Below, piece after piece: positions 7,826-16,043 of a DNA stretch of 64,000 nt. Both the position numbers and the translations under genes were made by a program. The DNA comes from JAOUEA01 sp963734685 (GTDB taxonomy: Bacteria; Actinomycetota; UBA4738; HRBIN12). Below the pieces are notes generated by a model. It searched no databases. It was not told where the DNA came from and was given only the letters and a program-made list of their open reading frames with translations. Where the stretch lies: contig CAVTIC010000007.1 of assembly GCA_963734685.1 (NCBI GenBank), positions 310,001 to 374,000 on the forward strand, given 5' to 3'. The first letter of the stretch is position 1. Every line of letters starts with the position of its first letter.

Positions 7826-8217
7826 CGACCTTGGCGCCCCTGCGCATCGTCGTCCTTCCGGGCGCCTACACGATCTGCCGCTTCGAGCCCGGTGTTCCCG
7901 TGCCGGCGTGGGTGGGAGGTCCGTTCACGTCGATCACCCGCACCTCGAGCGAACTCTCGATCGTGTGCCGGGCCGACCGTGTCCCCGCGGAGGTGCCGGG
8001 CGAGGACGGCTGGCGATGTCTGCAGCTCGACGACACGTTCGACCTGTCGCAGGTCGGCGTGCTCCATTCCGTCACACAGCCGCTCGCCGCTGCAGGCATC
8101 TCGATGTTCACCATAGCGACCTTCGAGACCGACTACACGCTCGTGCGTCGGCTCGACGCGGCGGTGCGAGCGCTCCGCGCCGCAGGGCACGAGATCGCCG
8201 GCGACCTCGACGACTGA
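7822..8217 (+). CDS. ACT domain protein
   Basis: A 131-residue protein of the ACT/CASTOR-like type. Features: an N-terminal strand L-P-G-A-Y-T-I-C-R-F, then F-T-S-I-T-R-T-S-S-E-L-S-I-V-C, and the classic ACT pattern V-T-Q-P-L-A-A-A-G-I-S-M-F-T-I-A-T-F in the second half. Members sense amino acids or modulate enzymes; the ligand is unknown. The GTG start overlaps the end of the lgt-like gene, so the two are coupled. It converges on mrp with only 11 nt between stops. Confidence 0.7.
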   Translation: MTTLAPLRIVVLPGAYTICRFEPGVPVPAWVGGPFTSITRTSSELSIVCRADRVPAEVPGEDGWRCLQLDDTFDLSQVGVLHSVTQPLAAAGISMFTIATFETDYTLVRRLDAAVRALRAAGHEIAGDLDD

Positions 8218-8228
8218 TCCAGCCGAGA

Positions 8229-9341
8229 CTAGCTCGCCGGCCCGCTGGCCATCAGCGTGAGCGGCTTCCCGACCTTGGATTTCGTCGCACGAACCACCGC
8301 GTCGGCGGCGTCGCGCAGCGCCACGCTCGCCGGCGCGTCGGGATGCGATACCACGATCGGCTCGCCGATGTCGCCGCCCTCGCGCATCGCGGGCATCAGC
8401 GGCACCTGGGCCATCAGCGGCACGCCGAGGTGCTCGGCGGCGTCACGGCCGCCCCCTTCGCCGAAGATCGGCTCGCGCTCACCGCAGTGCGGGCAGACGA
8501 ACCAGCTCATGTTCTCCACGACTCCGATCGGCCGCAGGTTCGTGCGCTCGGCCATCCTGCCCGACCGCTCGGCCACGGTGCGGGCGGCTTCCTGCGGGGT
8601 CGTGACGACGAGCATCGATGCGCCCGGCAGGAACGAGGCCAAGGAGATCGAGACGTCGCCGGTGCCCGGCGGCAGATCGCAGAGCAGGAAGTCCAGGTCG
8701 CCCCAGTACACGTCGCCCAGGAACTGCTCGATCGCCTTGTGCAGCATCGGCCCGCGCCAGATCACCGGGGTGTCCTCGGGAACGAAGAAGCCCATCGAGA
8801 TGACCTTCACGCCGTATCCCTCGAGGGGCAGGATCATGTTCTCGAAGCCGACGGGCTTCCCCGAGACCCCCAGCATGCGAGGCACGCTGAATCCCCAGAC
8901 GTCGGCGTCCAGGACGCCCACCTTCCTGCCGTCGGCCGCGAGCGCGGCGGCGAGGTTCACCGTGACCGAGGACTTGCCCACGCCACCCTTGCCCGACGCC
9001 ACGGCGATCACGGAGGTCGACGAAGGGAACTGGATCTTCTGCTGCGCGGTCGGCGCGCCGCCCCGCAGCTGCGAGACCAGCGCCTCGCGCTGCTGTTGGC
9101 TCATGGGGGTGAGTCGAACGTCGACCCGCTCGACCCCGTCGAGCGGTTGCACGGCCCCCGTGACGTCTTGGGTGATGCGGTCCTTCAGCGGACAGCCCTC
9201 GATCGTGATCAGCACGTGCACCTCGACCAGGCCGCCGTTGATAGAGATCGACTGCAGCATGCCGATGTCCTCGATCGGCCGCCCGATCTCTGGGTCCATC
9301 ACTCCTCGAAGCGCTTCACGCACCTGCTGTTCGGTGGCCAC
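8229..9341 (-). CDS. mrp: Mrp/NBP35-type Fe-S carrier P-loop ATPase
   Basis: A 370-residue protein. Residues about 1-85 form a MIP18/DUF59 domain (D-P-E-I-G-R-P-I-E-D-I-G-M-L), followed by the MinD-like ATPase with deviant Walker A G-K-G-G-V-G-K-S-S near residue 117, D-A-D-V-W-G and D-L-P-P-G-T-G-D switch motifs. C-P-H-C-G near residue 285 is the CxxC that holds a bridging [4Fe-4S] cluster in ApbC/Mrp. It carries Fe-S clusters to apoproteins in the cytoplasm. The GTG start has a good ribosome site (AAAGGGGCGG). The divergent SufR-like regulator 89 nt upstream suggests Fe-S-responsive control. Confidence 0.9.
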   Translation of the reverse strand: MATEQQVREALRGVMDPEIGRPIEDIGMLQSISINGGLVEVHVLITIEGCPLKDRITQDVTGAVQPLDGVERVDVRLTPMSQQQREALVSQLRGGAPTAQQKIQFPSSTSVIAVASGKGGVGKSSVTVNLAAALAADGRKVGVLDADVWGFSVPRMLGVSGKPVGFENMILPLEGYGVKVISMGFFVPEDTPVIWRGPMLHKAIEQFLGDVYWGDLDFLLCDLPPGTGDVSISLASFLPGASMLVVTTPQEAARTVAERSGRMAERTNLRPIGVVENMSWFVCPHCGEREPIFGEGGGRDAAEHLGVPLMAQVPLMPAMREGGDIGEPIVVSHPDAPASVALRDAADAVVRATKSKVGKPLTLMASGPAS

Positions 9342-9385
9342 GTCCGCCCCTTTCGCGGGCTCCCGGTTGCTCTAAGATTGATTCG

Positions 9386-9401
9386 CACGGTGTTCACCGT
9401 G
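9386..9401. promoter_or_regulatory. perfect palindrome CACGGTG-TT-CACCGTG between mrp and the SufR-like gene
   Basis: Seven-base arms at 9386-9392 and 9395-9401 are exact reverse complements around TT. It sits in the middle of the 89-nt divergent promoter region, 30 nt before the regulator's ATG and 44 nt before the mrp start. It is the obvious candidate operator for the adjacent regulator, but no binding evidence can be drawn from sequence. Confidence 0.5.
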
Positions 9402-9430
9402 GAAATCCATGATACGTCCGGAGCGGAGAG

Positions 9431-10111
9431 ATGCCGGAGCCCTCACCGATCGAGGTCCACAAGGCGTTGGCCGACGCCACCCGGTACCGGTGTTACCGGT
9501 TCCTCCGTCTGTCCGGCCGTCCGGTGACGGTGCGTGAGCTCTCGACCCGGCTCTCGCTCCACGTGAACACGCTGCGACCCCATCTGCGACGGCTGGAAGA
9601 TGCCGGGCTGGTCACGAGTGAGGTGCAGCGGGGCGGGTCGTCGGTGGGGCGGCCGCACACCGTGTACTCGGCGGTCGACCGTGAGGAGCGGGCGGGCCGG
9701 GACTTCCGACTGCTCGCCGACATCCTCGCGGGCCAACTCACCGGGAGCCGGCAGCGCGAGCGCGCCGTGGACACCGCTCGCGAGTGGGGTGCGTACCTCG
9801 TGGGACGCGCCGCTCCGAGGCCGGGTGCTCGTACCCCCAGCGGCCCGAACCTCGCGGCGCTGCAAGAGGCTCTGGCCGAGGCGGGCTTCGTTCCCCGCTT
9901 CCGCAGGCGTGGCCGTACCCGCGTCGACATCACCCTGCGTGACTGCCCCTTCCGCGATCTGCTGGACGAGCATCGCGAGCTCGTGTGCTCGATCCATCGC
10001 GGCCTGCTCGAAGGCATGCTGGCGGGGTCGCGGCCACCGATGCGTCTCGACACCTTCGAGCCGCTCGCCGACCGGTCGGCCGTGTGCAAGCTGAGCGCCG
10101 TCCGCGCCTGA
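9431..10111 (+). CDS. SufR-like winged-helix transcriptional regulator
   Basis: A 226-residue regulator. Residues about 6-75 form a winged-helix domain (A-L-A-D-A-T-R-Y-R-C-Y-R-F-L, then T-V-R-E-L-S-T-R-L-S-L-H-V-N-T-L-R-P-H-L-R-R-L). The C-terminal half has cysteines in R-D-C-P-F, E-L-V-C-S-I-H and A-V-C-K-L, with L-L-E-G-M-L-A-G between the last two. This resembles actinobacterial SufR/DeoR-type repressors that bind an Fe-S cluster through C-terminal cysteines. The divergent neighbour is the Fe-S carrier mrp, which fits. Ribosome site GGAGCGGAGAG precedes the ATG. Cluster binding is inference. Confidence 0.7.
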   Translation: MPEPSPIEVHKALADATRYRCYRFLRLSGRPVTVRELSTRLSLHVNTLRPHLRRLEDAGLVTSEVQRGGSSVGRPHTVYSAVDREERAGRDFRLLADILAGQLTGSRQRERAVDTAREWGAYLVGRAAPRPGARTPSGPNLAALQEALAEAGFVPRFRRRGRTRVDITLRDCPFRDLLDEHRELVCSIHRGLLEGMLAGSRPPMRLDTFEPLADRSAVCKLSAVRA

Positions 10112-10150
10112 GTCGCGCTACGTACGTATCGCGGCCCGGAACCTCACGAC

Positions 10151-10213
10151 CTCGGACTGAAGTCCGAGCCGGTCTCGTCCGATGCAAGGGGAGAGCCGGA
10201 CGGCAGGGGCCGT
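10151..10213 (+). promoter_or_regulatory. hairpin-rich leader upstream of pilT
   Basis: The 140-nt gap before pilT contains three inverted repeats: CTCGGACT/AGTCCGAG (10151-10158 with 10161-10168), GTCCG/CGGAC (10177-10181 with 10197-10201) and ACGGC/GCCGT (10200-10204 with 10209-10213). CGGAC and GTCCG each occur twice, so alternative pairings are possible. I cannot match it to a known riboswitch consensus. It could be an RNA switch, a terminator of the preceding gene, or a protein-binding leader. Confidence 0.35.
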
Positions 10214-10251
10214 ACGGCGCGACCACATCATCTGCGGCGGAGGAAGCAAGC

Positions 10252-11373
10252 ATGGAGCAGACGGCGACGATGTCGTCCGACGGCACACCCATCGTTCCCG
10301 AATTCAACGCGTGGCTGCAGCGCCTCGTGGCCGGCGAGGGCTCCGACCTGCACGTCAAGGTCGGGTCGCCACCCATGATCCGACTGCCCAAGGGGTTGCA
10401 CCGGCTCGACCGAGACCCGTTGACCGGCATCGAGTGTCAAGCGATCGCCGAAGGCATCATCCCTCCCGATCGCATGGCCAGATTCCTGGAGACCGGCGAG
10501 GTGGACTTCGCCTACTCGATCCCGAACGTGGGGCGGTTCCGCGTCAACGTGTTCCGTCAGCGTGGTTCGATCAGCATGGTGCTTCGGAAGCTCCGCTTCG
10601 GCGGACCGGCGTTCGAGGAGATCGGGCTGCCCGACGCCGTGCGGAAGATCGCGGACGAGCAGCGCGGTCTGGTGCTCGTGACAGGCCCCACCGGATCGGG
10701 CAAGACCACGACCCTGGCCGCGATGATCGACTACATCAACAAGAAGAAGCCGGTGCATATCGTGACGATCGAGGACCCGATCGAGGTGTTGCACCGCGAC
10801 GATGTCGCCGCGATCAACCAGCGCGAGGTGGGCAACGACACGCAGGACTTCCTGGTGGCGCTGCGTGCGGCGCTGCGCCAGGACCCCGACGTGATCCTGA
10901 TCGGGGAGATGCGCGACACGGAGACGGTGCGCGCGGCGATCGCGGCCGCTGAGACCGGCCACCTCGTGATGTCGACGCTGCACACCGTCGACGCGACCGA
11001 GACCGTGAACCGCGTGATCGATTTCTTCCCGCCCTACCAGCAGAAGCAGGTCCGGCTCGCCCTGGCCGGCACGCTGCGCGGCATCATCTGTCAGCGGCTC
11101 GTGCCGACCGTCGACGGCGGTCGTGTTCCGGGCCTCGAGATCCTGATCAACACGGGCCGCGTCGCCGAGCGCATCGCCGACCCGGACAAGACGAACGAGA
11201 TCAAGGACGTGATCCAGGACGGCAGCTTCTACGGCATGATCACCTTCGACCAGAGCCTGCTGCAGCTCGTGCAGGACGGGAAGGTCACGGTCGAGGACGC
11301 TTTCCAGGCGGTCTCGAACCGGCACGACTTCGAGCTGGCGATGCAGCAGGCGGGCATGCCGATCCCTGTCTGA
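10252..11373 (+). CDS. pilT: type IV pilus twitching motility ATPase PilT
   Basis: A 373-residue hexameric retraction ATPase. The N-terminus has S-D-L-H-V-K-V-G-S-P-P-M-I-R (PAS-like domain start of PilT/PilB); G-P-T-G-S-G-K-T-T-T near residue 145 is Walker A, H-I-V-T-I-E-D-P-I-E-V the Asp box, L-R-Q-D-P-D-V-I-L-I-G-E-M-R-D Walker B and T-G-H-L-V-M-S-T-L-H-T the His box. It powers pilus disassembly from the cytoplasmic face of the pilus machine. A strong ribosome site (GGAGGAAG) precedes the ATG. No other pilus genes lie in the window, so it is a stand-alone locus behind a structured leader. Confidence 0.92.
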   Translation: MEQTATMSSDGTPIVPEFNAWLQRLVAGEGSDLHVKVGSPPMIRLPKGLHRLDRDPLTGIECQAIAEGIIPPDRMARFLETGEVDFAYSIPNVGRFRVNVFRQRGSISMVLRKLRFGGPAFEEIGLPDAVRKIADEQRGLVLVTGPTGSGKTTTLAAMIDYINKKKPVHIVTIEDPIEVLHRDDVAAINQREVGNDTQDFLVALRAALRQDPDVILIGEMRDTETVRAAIAAAETGHLVMSTLHTVDATETVNRVIDFFPPYQQKQVRLALAGTLRGIICQRLVPTVDGGRVPGLEILINTGRVAERIADPDKTNEIKDVIQDGSFYGMITFDQSLLQLVQDGKVTVEDAFQAVSNRHDFELAMQQAGMPIPV

Positions 11374-11394
11374 GTTACGGGGACCGGGCAGGTA

Positions 11395-11928
11395 TCAGGT
11401 CGCGGTGGAGCGGCTTCGCACGGCCGCGAAGCCCGTGCCGGCTGCGGCGCCGACCACGAGCCCGATCGCGCCCGCCACGATCCAACCGCCGACGTCGGAG
11501 GTGGGCAGGGCCGAGGCTGCGATGGGTTGGGGTCCGCCGACCGCGGCCACGCTCGTGCTCGAGCCGTCGTCGCCGATCACGATCGAGCCAGACATGCCTG
11601 GATGCAGCGAGCACGCGTATGCGTACACGCCTTCATCGGCGAACGAGGTCGTGTAGCGATCGCCTCCGCCCAGGTCCTCGAAGTGTCCCCAGCCGTTCGC
11701 CGACACGTTGTGCGTGAAGTCGTCGCGATTGACGAACGTGATCGTCTCCCCCGGCCGGGCGAACAGCGTGGTGGGCGTGAAGCAGGCATCGACCATCTCG
11801 ATGCGGGTGCCCCGGGCCTCCGTCACGCCGCCGTGGCATCCACCGCCGGCCGCTGCCGCGGTCATGCCGGCGAACGCCCCCATGCTGCCGAGCGCCACGA
11901 TCGTCGCCACCTTGTGTGTCCGTGTCAT
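11395..11928 (-). CDS. membrane-anchored cupredoxin (plastocyanin-like)
   Basis: A 177-residue exported protein. Residues 1-27 form a signal peptide. F-T-H-N-V near residue 74 and C-S-L-H-P-G-M-S-G near residue 105 supply the His-Cys-His-Met ligands of a type 1 blue-copper site. A C-terminal transmembrane helix (about residues 150-172) with a basic tail anchors it to the membrane. It would act as an extracytoplasmic electron carrier or copper protein. The ATG at 11928 has the ribosome site GAGGAGGGC. It converges on pilT with about 20 nt between. No copper oxidase is adjacent, so the partner is unknown. Confidence 0.8.
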   Translation of the reverse strand: MTRTHKVATIVALGSMGAFAGMTAAAAGGGCHGGVTEARGTRIEMVDACFTPTTLFARPGETITFVNRDDFTHNVSANGWGHFEDLGGGDRYTTSFADEGVYAYACSLHPGMSGSIVIGDDGSSTSVAAVGGPQPIAASALPTSDVGGWIVAGAIGLVVGAAAGTGFAAVRSRSTAT

Positions 11929-12008
11929 GGAACAGCCCTCCTCGGTCGGCGTCCACACCCCACGTACACCGGTGATCGCGAGGAGGTTCCGGGTTCAGCC
12001 GAGCTCGA

Positions 12009-12815
12009 TCACGGGCGCTCCACGGATTCGGCGATCGCGATCGCCCGATGCTTGGGCAACGCCGTCTCGAGCCGGAAGGTGAATCCAGCATCCTGCCAGA
12101 TCAGCACGTTGCCGGTGACGAGCAGCCGGCGCGTCTCGTCGCCGCTCACGAGCAACAACTCGTGCTCGCCGCTCGTCCAGAACGCATCGCGTCCCTCGAC
12201 GATCGCCTCGCCGAATCGGTTCGTCTCTGCGGAGAGCAGCTTCGAGGCGACCTCCCACTCGCCGCGGAACTGCATCAGCACGGCTCCGGCGTCGCTCTCG
12301 TGGATCCGGGGGAGGCCGGCCGAGGGCGACCATGCCGTCACGATGCGCACGGCGACGTCGTCGGGATCGAGGCCCATCTCGGCCTCGTCGACCCACGCAC
12401 GAGAGGGCGGCCCGAGCGCCGAGGGCAGCGCGGGCGCGAACCCGGCGATCGCGCTGGTTTCCCGGAGCGCGACCTCGCGCCCGAGGTCGTCCTCGGTCGC
12501 GACGTTCGACGGCAACGCGGTCGGCCGGCCCGGCAGCACCTGTACCGCCACGGCGCCGAGCTCGATCACCATGCGAGCGGCGAGCGCGACGCCTGCGAGC
12601 GCGAGGAGCGCCGCGGCGATGACGAGCAGCGTGCGACGCCGACTCGGCAGCCGGAGTCGGGGCGCCACCAGCGAGGGCGCGGCTTGTTGCTCGCGGATCG
12701 TGGTGCCGACGGCGCTCGCCAGGTCGGCGGCGGCGGGCCAGGCGAGCTCGTCGCGCAGCGTGGTGATGGCCGCGCCGATCTGCTCGTCGGTCATCGCGTG
12801 CAGCCGTTCGCTCAT
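12009..12815 (-). CDS. putative anti-sigma factor, single-pass membrane protein
   Basis: A 268-residue protein encoded directly after an ECF sigma gene, with its ATG overlapping the sigma stop (ATGA). Residues 1-55 are cytoplasmic, a transmembrane helix lies at about 62-82, and the rest is extracytoplasmic with no recognised domain. The cytoplasmic part lacks the HxxxCxxC zinc motif of ZAS anti-sigma factors, so it would be a non-zinc type. The call rests on position and topology: regulators of this kind hold the sigma factor at the membrane until a signal arrives. Confidence 0.6.
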   Translation of the reverse strand: MSERLHAMTDEQIGAAITTLRDELAWPAAADLASAVGTTIREQQAAPSLVAPRLRLPSRRRTLLVIAAALLALAGVALAARMVIELGAVAVQVLPGRPTALPSNVATEDDLGREVALRETSAIAGFAPALPSALGPPSRAWVDEAEMGLDPDDVAVRIVTAWSPSAGLPRIHESDAGAVLMQFRGEWEVASKLLSAETNRFGEAIVEGRDAFWTSGEHELLLVSGDETRRLLVTGNVLIWQDAGFTFRLETALPKHRAIAIAESVERP

Positions 12816-13408
12816 GGCTCCTCCACGTGAGTGAGCGGCGTGGCCGTGGCGAGCTCCGTTCGCAGGCGCACGAGCGCCCGGGAGAGCCGCGACTTCACCG
12901 TGCCAGGCCGTACGTCGAGCGCCTCGGCGGTCTCGGCCTCACTCATCTCGAACAGGTAGCGGTAGGCCACGACGAGCCGGTCACGTTCAGGGAGCCGGTC
13001 GAGCGCGGCGGCGAGCGCCTCGGTGTCGGCCCGGGCGAGGGCCGCGACCTCGGGGGACGGGGCCGCATCCCTCGTCTCGGTCGCGGCCAGCCGCAGGGTG
13101 AGGCCGTCGCGGCGGCGGGAGGATCGGCCACGGTTGCGCGCCTCGTTCGCGACGATCCGCAGGATCCACGGACGGAACGGAGCCCCCGGCCGGAACCTGG
13201 GGAGCGCGTAGAAGGCCTTCACGAACGCCTCTTGCACGGCATCCTCCGCATCGCCACGGTTGCGCACCACCAGCCAGGCGACGCGGAGGGCGATGCCCTG
13301 GTACCGCGTCACCAGCTCCTCGTACGCGCCGACGTCGCCGTCGCGTGCGCGCGCGGTGAGCTCGGCGTCCTCCGAGGGTCGGCCCTCCACGGGGCGCAGT
13401 TCCGTCAC
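12812..13408 (-). CDS. ECF RNA polymerase sigma factor
   Basis: A 198-residue ECF sigma factor. Region 2 contains Y-E-E-L-V-T-R-Y and D-A-E-D-A-V-Q-E-A-F-V-K-A-F followed by F-R-P-W-I-L-R-I-V-A-N-E-A-R-N-R; region 4 contains L-P-E-R-D-R-L-V-V-A-Y-R-Y-L, then M-S-E-A-E-T-A-E-A-L-D-V-R-P-G-T-V-K-S-R-L-S-R-A. The start is uncertain: I take the GTG at 13408, which puts about 12 residues before the conserved core; GTGs at 13429 and 13426 are alternatives, and the arginine-rich extension to 13486 looks non-coding. Coupled to the membrane protein at 12009. Confidence 0.85.
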   Translation of the reverse strand: MTELRPVEGRPSEDAELTARARDGDVGAYEELVTRYQGIALRVAWLVVRNRGDAEDAVQEAFVKAFYALPRFRPGAPFRPWILRIVANEARNRGRSSRRRDGLTLRLAATETRDAAPSPEVAALARADTEALAAALDRLPERDRLVVAYRYLFEMSEAETAEALDVRPGTVKSRLSRALVRLRTELATATPLTHVEEP

Positions 13409-13513
13409 CGTTCGGACGTCATACACCACTGGAGACGTCGAGGTTCCTGGACGCCGAGGGCGTCGGCCGCGTCTGCGCCCCGCCAACGCACTCTGAGCTC
13501 CGATCGAGCCCGG

Positions 13514-14458
13514 TCAGGCTGGAGCCACCGCCTGCGCCTGGTCGGATCCGGACGAACCGTTGCTCGCCGCATCGGACAGCGCTGCGAAGCCGGCCACGAG
13601 TCCGGAGAGCTCCATCGGCACGACGATCTTCGACGACGGCGACACGCCGAGCGCCTTCAGCGTCTCGAGGTACTGCAGGCGCATCGTGTTCACCGCGGCG
13701 CCCGACGCCTGCTCGTTGATCGTCTTCAGCGCGAGGGCGAAACCCTCGGCGCGCAGGATCGCGGCCTGCCGATCACCCTCGGCGGTCAAGATCGCCGACT
13801 GCTTCGAGCCCTCGGCGTTCAGGATCGCGGCTTCCTTGTTGCCCTCGGCCACCGTGATCGCGGCGGCCTTCGCGCCGTCGGCTTCGGTGACGACCGCGCG
13901 ACGCGTACGCTCGGCGGACATCTGCCGGGTCATCGCCTCCTGCACCGAGGCGGGCGGGATGATCTCGCGGATCTCGACGTTCGTGACCTTGACACCCCAC
14001 CGCTCGGTGACCTCGTCGAGCTTGATGCGCAGCAGGGTGTTGATCTCGTCGCGCTTGGCGAGCATGTCGTCCAGGGGGATGTCGCCGATCACCGCGCGCA
14101 GGGTCGTCGAGGCGATGTTCAGCGCCGCGCCGGCGAAGTTACCGACCTGCACCACGGACGTCTGCGCGTCCATCACCTTGTAGAACATCACGAAGTCCAC
14201 CGCGATCGGTGCGTTGTCTTTCGTGATCGAGTCCTGTCGGGGGATCTCCAGGTAGAACTCCCGCAGGTCGACCGTGATGCCTCTGTCGACGAAGGGGATC
14301 AGGATCACGAGTCCTGGACCCTTCTGACCGAGCAGGCGACCGAGCCGGAACACGACCAGGCGCTGGTATTCGGGCACGATGCGGATCGCCTTCGCCAGGA
14401 ACAGCACGACCAGCACGACCACCACGATCAGGGCGATCAGGGCGGCACTGATCTCCAT
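13514..14458 (-). CDS. SPFH/Band 7 (stomatin-like) protein
   Basis: A 314-residue protein with an N-terminal transmembrane helix (residues 5-24), then the SPFH domain: I-V-P-E-Y-Q-R-L-V-V-F-R-L-G-R, P-G-L-V-I-L-I-P-F-V-D, L-R-A-V-I-G, and W-G-V-K-V-T-N-V-E-I-R-E-I. A coiled coil rich in A-E-G repeats (about residues 195-245) follows, typical of stomatin/QmcA proteins that assemble in membrane microdomains. The A of its ATG is the last base of the NfeD stop codon, the classic stomatin-NfeD pairing in which the two act together in membrane quality control. Confidence 0.88.
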   Translation of the reverse strand: MEISAALIALIVVVVLVVLFLAKAIRIVPEYQRLVVFRLGRLLGQKGPGLVILIPFVDRGITVDLREFYLEIPRQDSITKDNAPIAVDFVMFYKVMDAQTSVVQVGNFAGAALNIASTTLRAVIGDIPLDDMLAKRDEINTLLRIKLDEVTERWGVKVTNVEIREIIPPASVQEAMTRQMSAERTRRAVVTEADGAKAAAITVAEGNKEAAILNAEGSKQSAILTAEGDRQAAILRAEGFALALKTINEQASGAAVNTMRLQYLETLKALGVSPSSKIVVPMELSGLVAGFAALSDAASNGSSGSDQAQAVAPA

Positions 14459-15870
14459 CAGTGGTTCCTCCCTTCCTCGGCCGCCGTGACGGCAGCCGCC
14501 TCGTGCTCCATCGGTTCGCGGTCGACGGTGAGCACGAGACCGTCGAGGCGGATGACCCTGACCGTTGCGCCGGGCGGGATCGGGGAGCCGTCGGCCGAGG
14601 TGGCTCGCCACTCCTCGGACGAGACCCGGACGATGCCGTCGGGGTTCAACCCGGCGCCGATCGCGATGCCGGTCTGTCCGACGATCACCTCGACGCCCTG
14701 GGCGGGCGGCATCTGTCGAATGCGGAGCACCTTGCGGAGCACCACGGCGAAGAAGAGACCCACGGACACCGCGGTGGCCACCAGCACCACCGGCGAGACC
14801 GAGACGCCGCCGGCCCGGTCGTACAGGAACCACCCGCCGAGCAGCAGGCAGATCGTGCCCGCGATGCCCCAGACACCGAACCCGGGGGCGTTCAGCTCGA
14901 CGACCATCAGCACCGCGGCCGCCACGAGCAGCCCGATGCCGATCAGCTGCACCGGCAACACGCCGAACGACACGATCGCGAGGATCAGCATCGCGGTGCC
15001 GATCGTGCCGGAGAAGATGTGGCCCGGCACCAGCAGTTCCAGCACGATCAGGGCGAGGCCGAGCCAGAAGAAGATGAAGGCGAGCGTGGGATCGAGCAGG
15101 GTGTGCAGGAAGCCGACGAGTCCGCCCACGTTGTGGTCGGTGATCGTCGTTCCGGCCGTCTCGAGCACGACCTCGTCGCCGTCGCCGAGCGTGACGGTCG
15201 TGCCGTCGACCTCGGCCAGCAAGGCTTCGGTGGTCGGTGCGATCAGGTCGATCACGCCGTCGTTCAGGGCTTGCTCGGCACTGATGCTCACGGCCTCGGT
15301 CACGAACGACTCGGCGACGTCGGCGTTGCGGTCGTGCTCCTCGGCGATCGCCCGCATCGAGGCGGCGGCGTCGTTCACGGCCTTGTCGGAGCCGACCGCG
15401 CCGTCGATGCCCACGGGCGTGGCGGCGCCCACGTTGGTGCCGGGAGCCATCGCCGCCACGTCGCCCGAGAGGAGCACGAACGAGCCTGCCGACGCGGCGC
15501 GTGCTCCCGAGGGCGCCACGTAACAGAGGACGGGGAGCCGGGCGTTGAGGATCGCCTGCGTGATCTGGCGTGTCGAGGAGACCAGGCCGCCGGGGGTGTC
15601 GATCTCGATCAGCACCGCGTTCGCGCCCTCGTCGCTCGCCTGCGCGATGCCGCTCTCGATGTGGTCCGCCACGAAGGGATCGACCACGCCGTCGAGGTGC
15701 ATCCGGACGATCGTGCCGGCCGCGGGGCCCGGGGACTGCGCGGTCGCCGTCGGAACGGAGCGTGCGAGGAGGCCGGACGCCCCGACGACCACGAGGGCCA
15801 CCGCGATCGCGAGTCGAGCCGAGTGACCCTTGGACGTCGTCGTCATCTCCGTGTCATGGATTCGCCACAT
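14458..15870 (-). CDS. nfeD: NfeD-type membrane serine protease (full length)
   Basis: About 462-470 residues with a signal peptide, a ClpP-like protease domain (E-I-D-T-P-G-G-L-V near residue 93 and S-G-A-R-A-A-S-A-G-S with the catalytic serine), four to six C-terminal membrane helices and a C-terminal OB-fold (V-G-Q-T-G-I-A, then P-P-G-A-T-V-R-V). This is the long NfeD class that cleaves membrane-associated substrates and partners stomatin, which follows immediately. Two starts are possible: ATG 15870 and ATG 15846; neither has a good ribosome site. TAGGCT at 15909-15914 is a plausible -10. Confidence 0.85.
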   Translation of the reverse strand: MWRIHDTEMTTTSKGHSARLAIAVALVVVGASGLLARSVPTATAQSPGPAAGTIVRMHLDGVVDPFVADHIESGIAQASDEGANAVLIEIDTPGGLVSSTRQITQAILNARLPVLCYVAPSGARAASAGSFVLLSGDVAAMAPGTNVGAATPVGIDGAVGSDKAVNDAAASMRAIAEEHDRNADVAESFVTEAVSISAEQALNDGVIDLIAPTTEALLAEVDGTTVTLGDGDEVVLETAGTTITDHNVGGLVGFLHTLLDPTLAFIFFWLGLALIVLELLVPGHIFSGTIGTAMLILAIVSFGVLPVQLIGIGLLVAAAVLMVVELNAPGFGVWGIAGTICLLLGGWFLYDRAGGVSVSPVVLVATAVSVGLFFAVVLRKVLRIRQMPPAQGVEVIVGQTGIAIGAGLNPDGIVRVSSEEWRATSADGSPIPPGATVRVIRLDGLVLTVDREPMEHEAAAVTAAEEGRNH

Positions 15871-15908
15871 GTTGCGGTTCGGTTCTCGTTCGGGATCCCA
15901 CGCAACCG

Positions 15909-15914
15909 AGCCTA
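15909..15914 (-). promoter_or_regulatory. -10 element TAGGCT upstream of nfeD
   Basis: The same hexamer seen before several leaderless genes, but here it lies about 38 nt before the nearest usable ATG, so a short untranslated leader is predicted. Confidence 0.3.
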
Positions 15915-16043
15915 GACGTCCGGCGAACTGCGTGCAGGGAACCACGCAGAGGCCGATAATCGATCGACGCGATACCGCGACCTCGGGTCGCCACGGCCGC
16001 AAGCCGCGATCGTCGCAGGCTCCGTATACCGGAAGGAAACCGG

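Noticed and set aside
10141..10220. c-di-GMP-I, ydaO or cobalamin riboswitch before pilT
   Set aside because: Hairpins are real, but the conserved motif strings of those classes are not present, so no named class is claimed.
13409..13486. Longer start for the first ECF sigma factor
   Set aside because: The added 26 residues are mostly Arg/Pro and not sigma-like; GTG 13408 or 13429 fits better.
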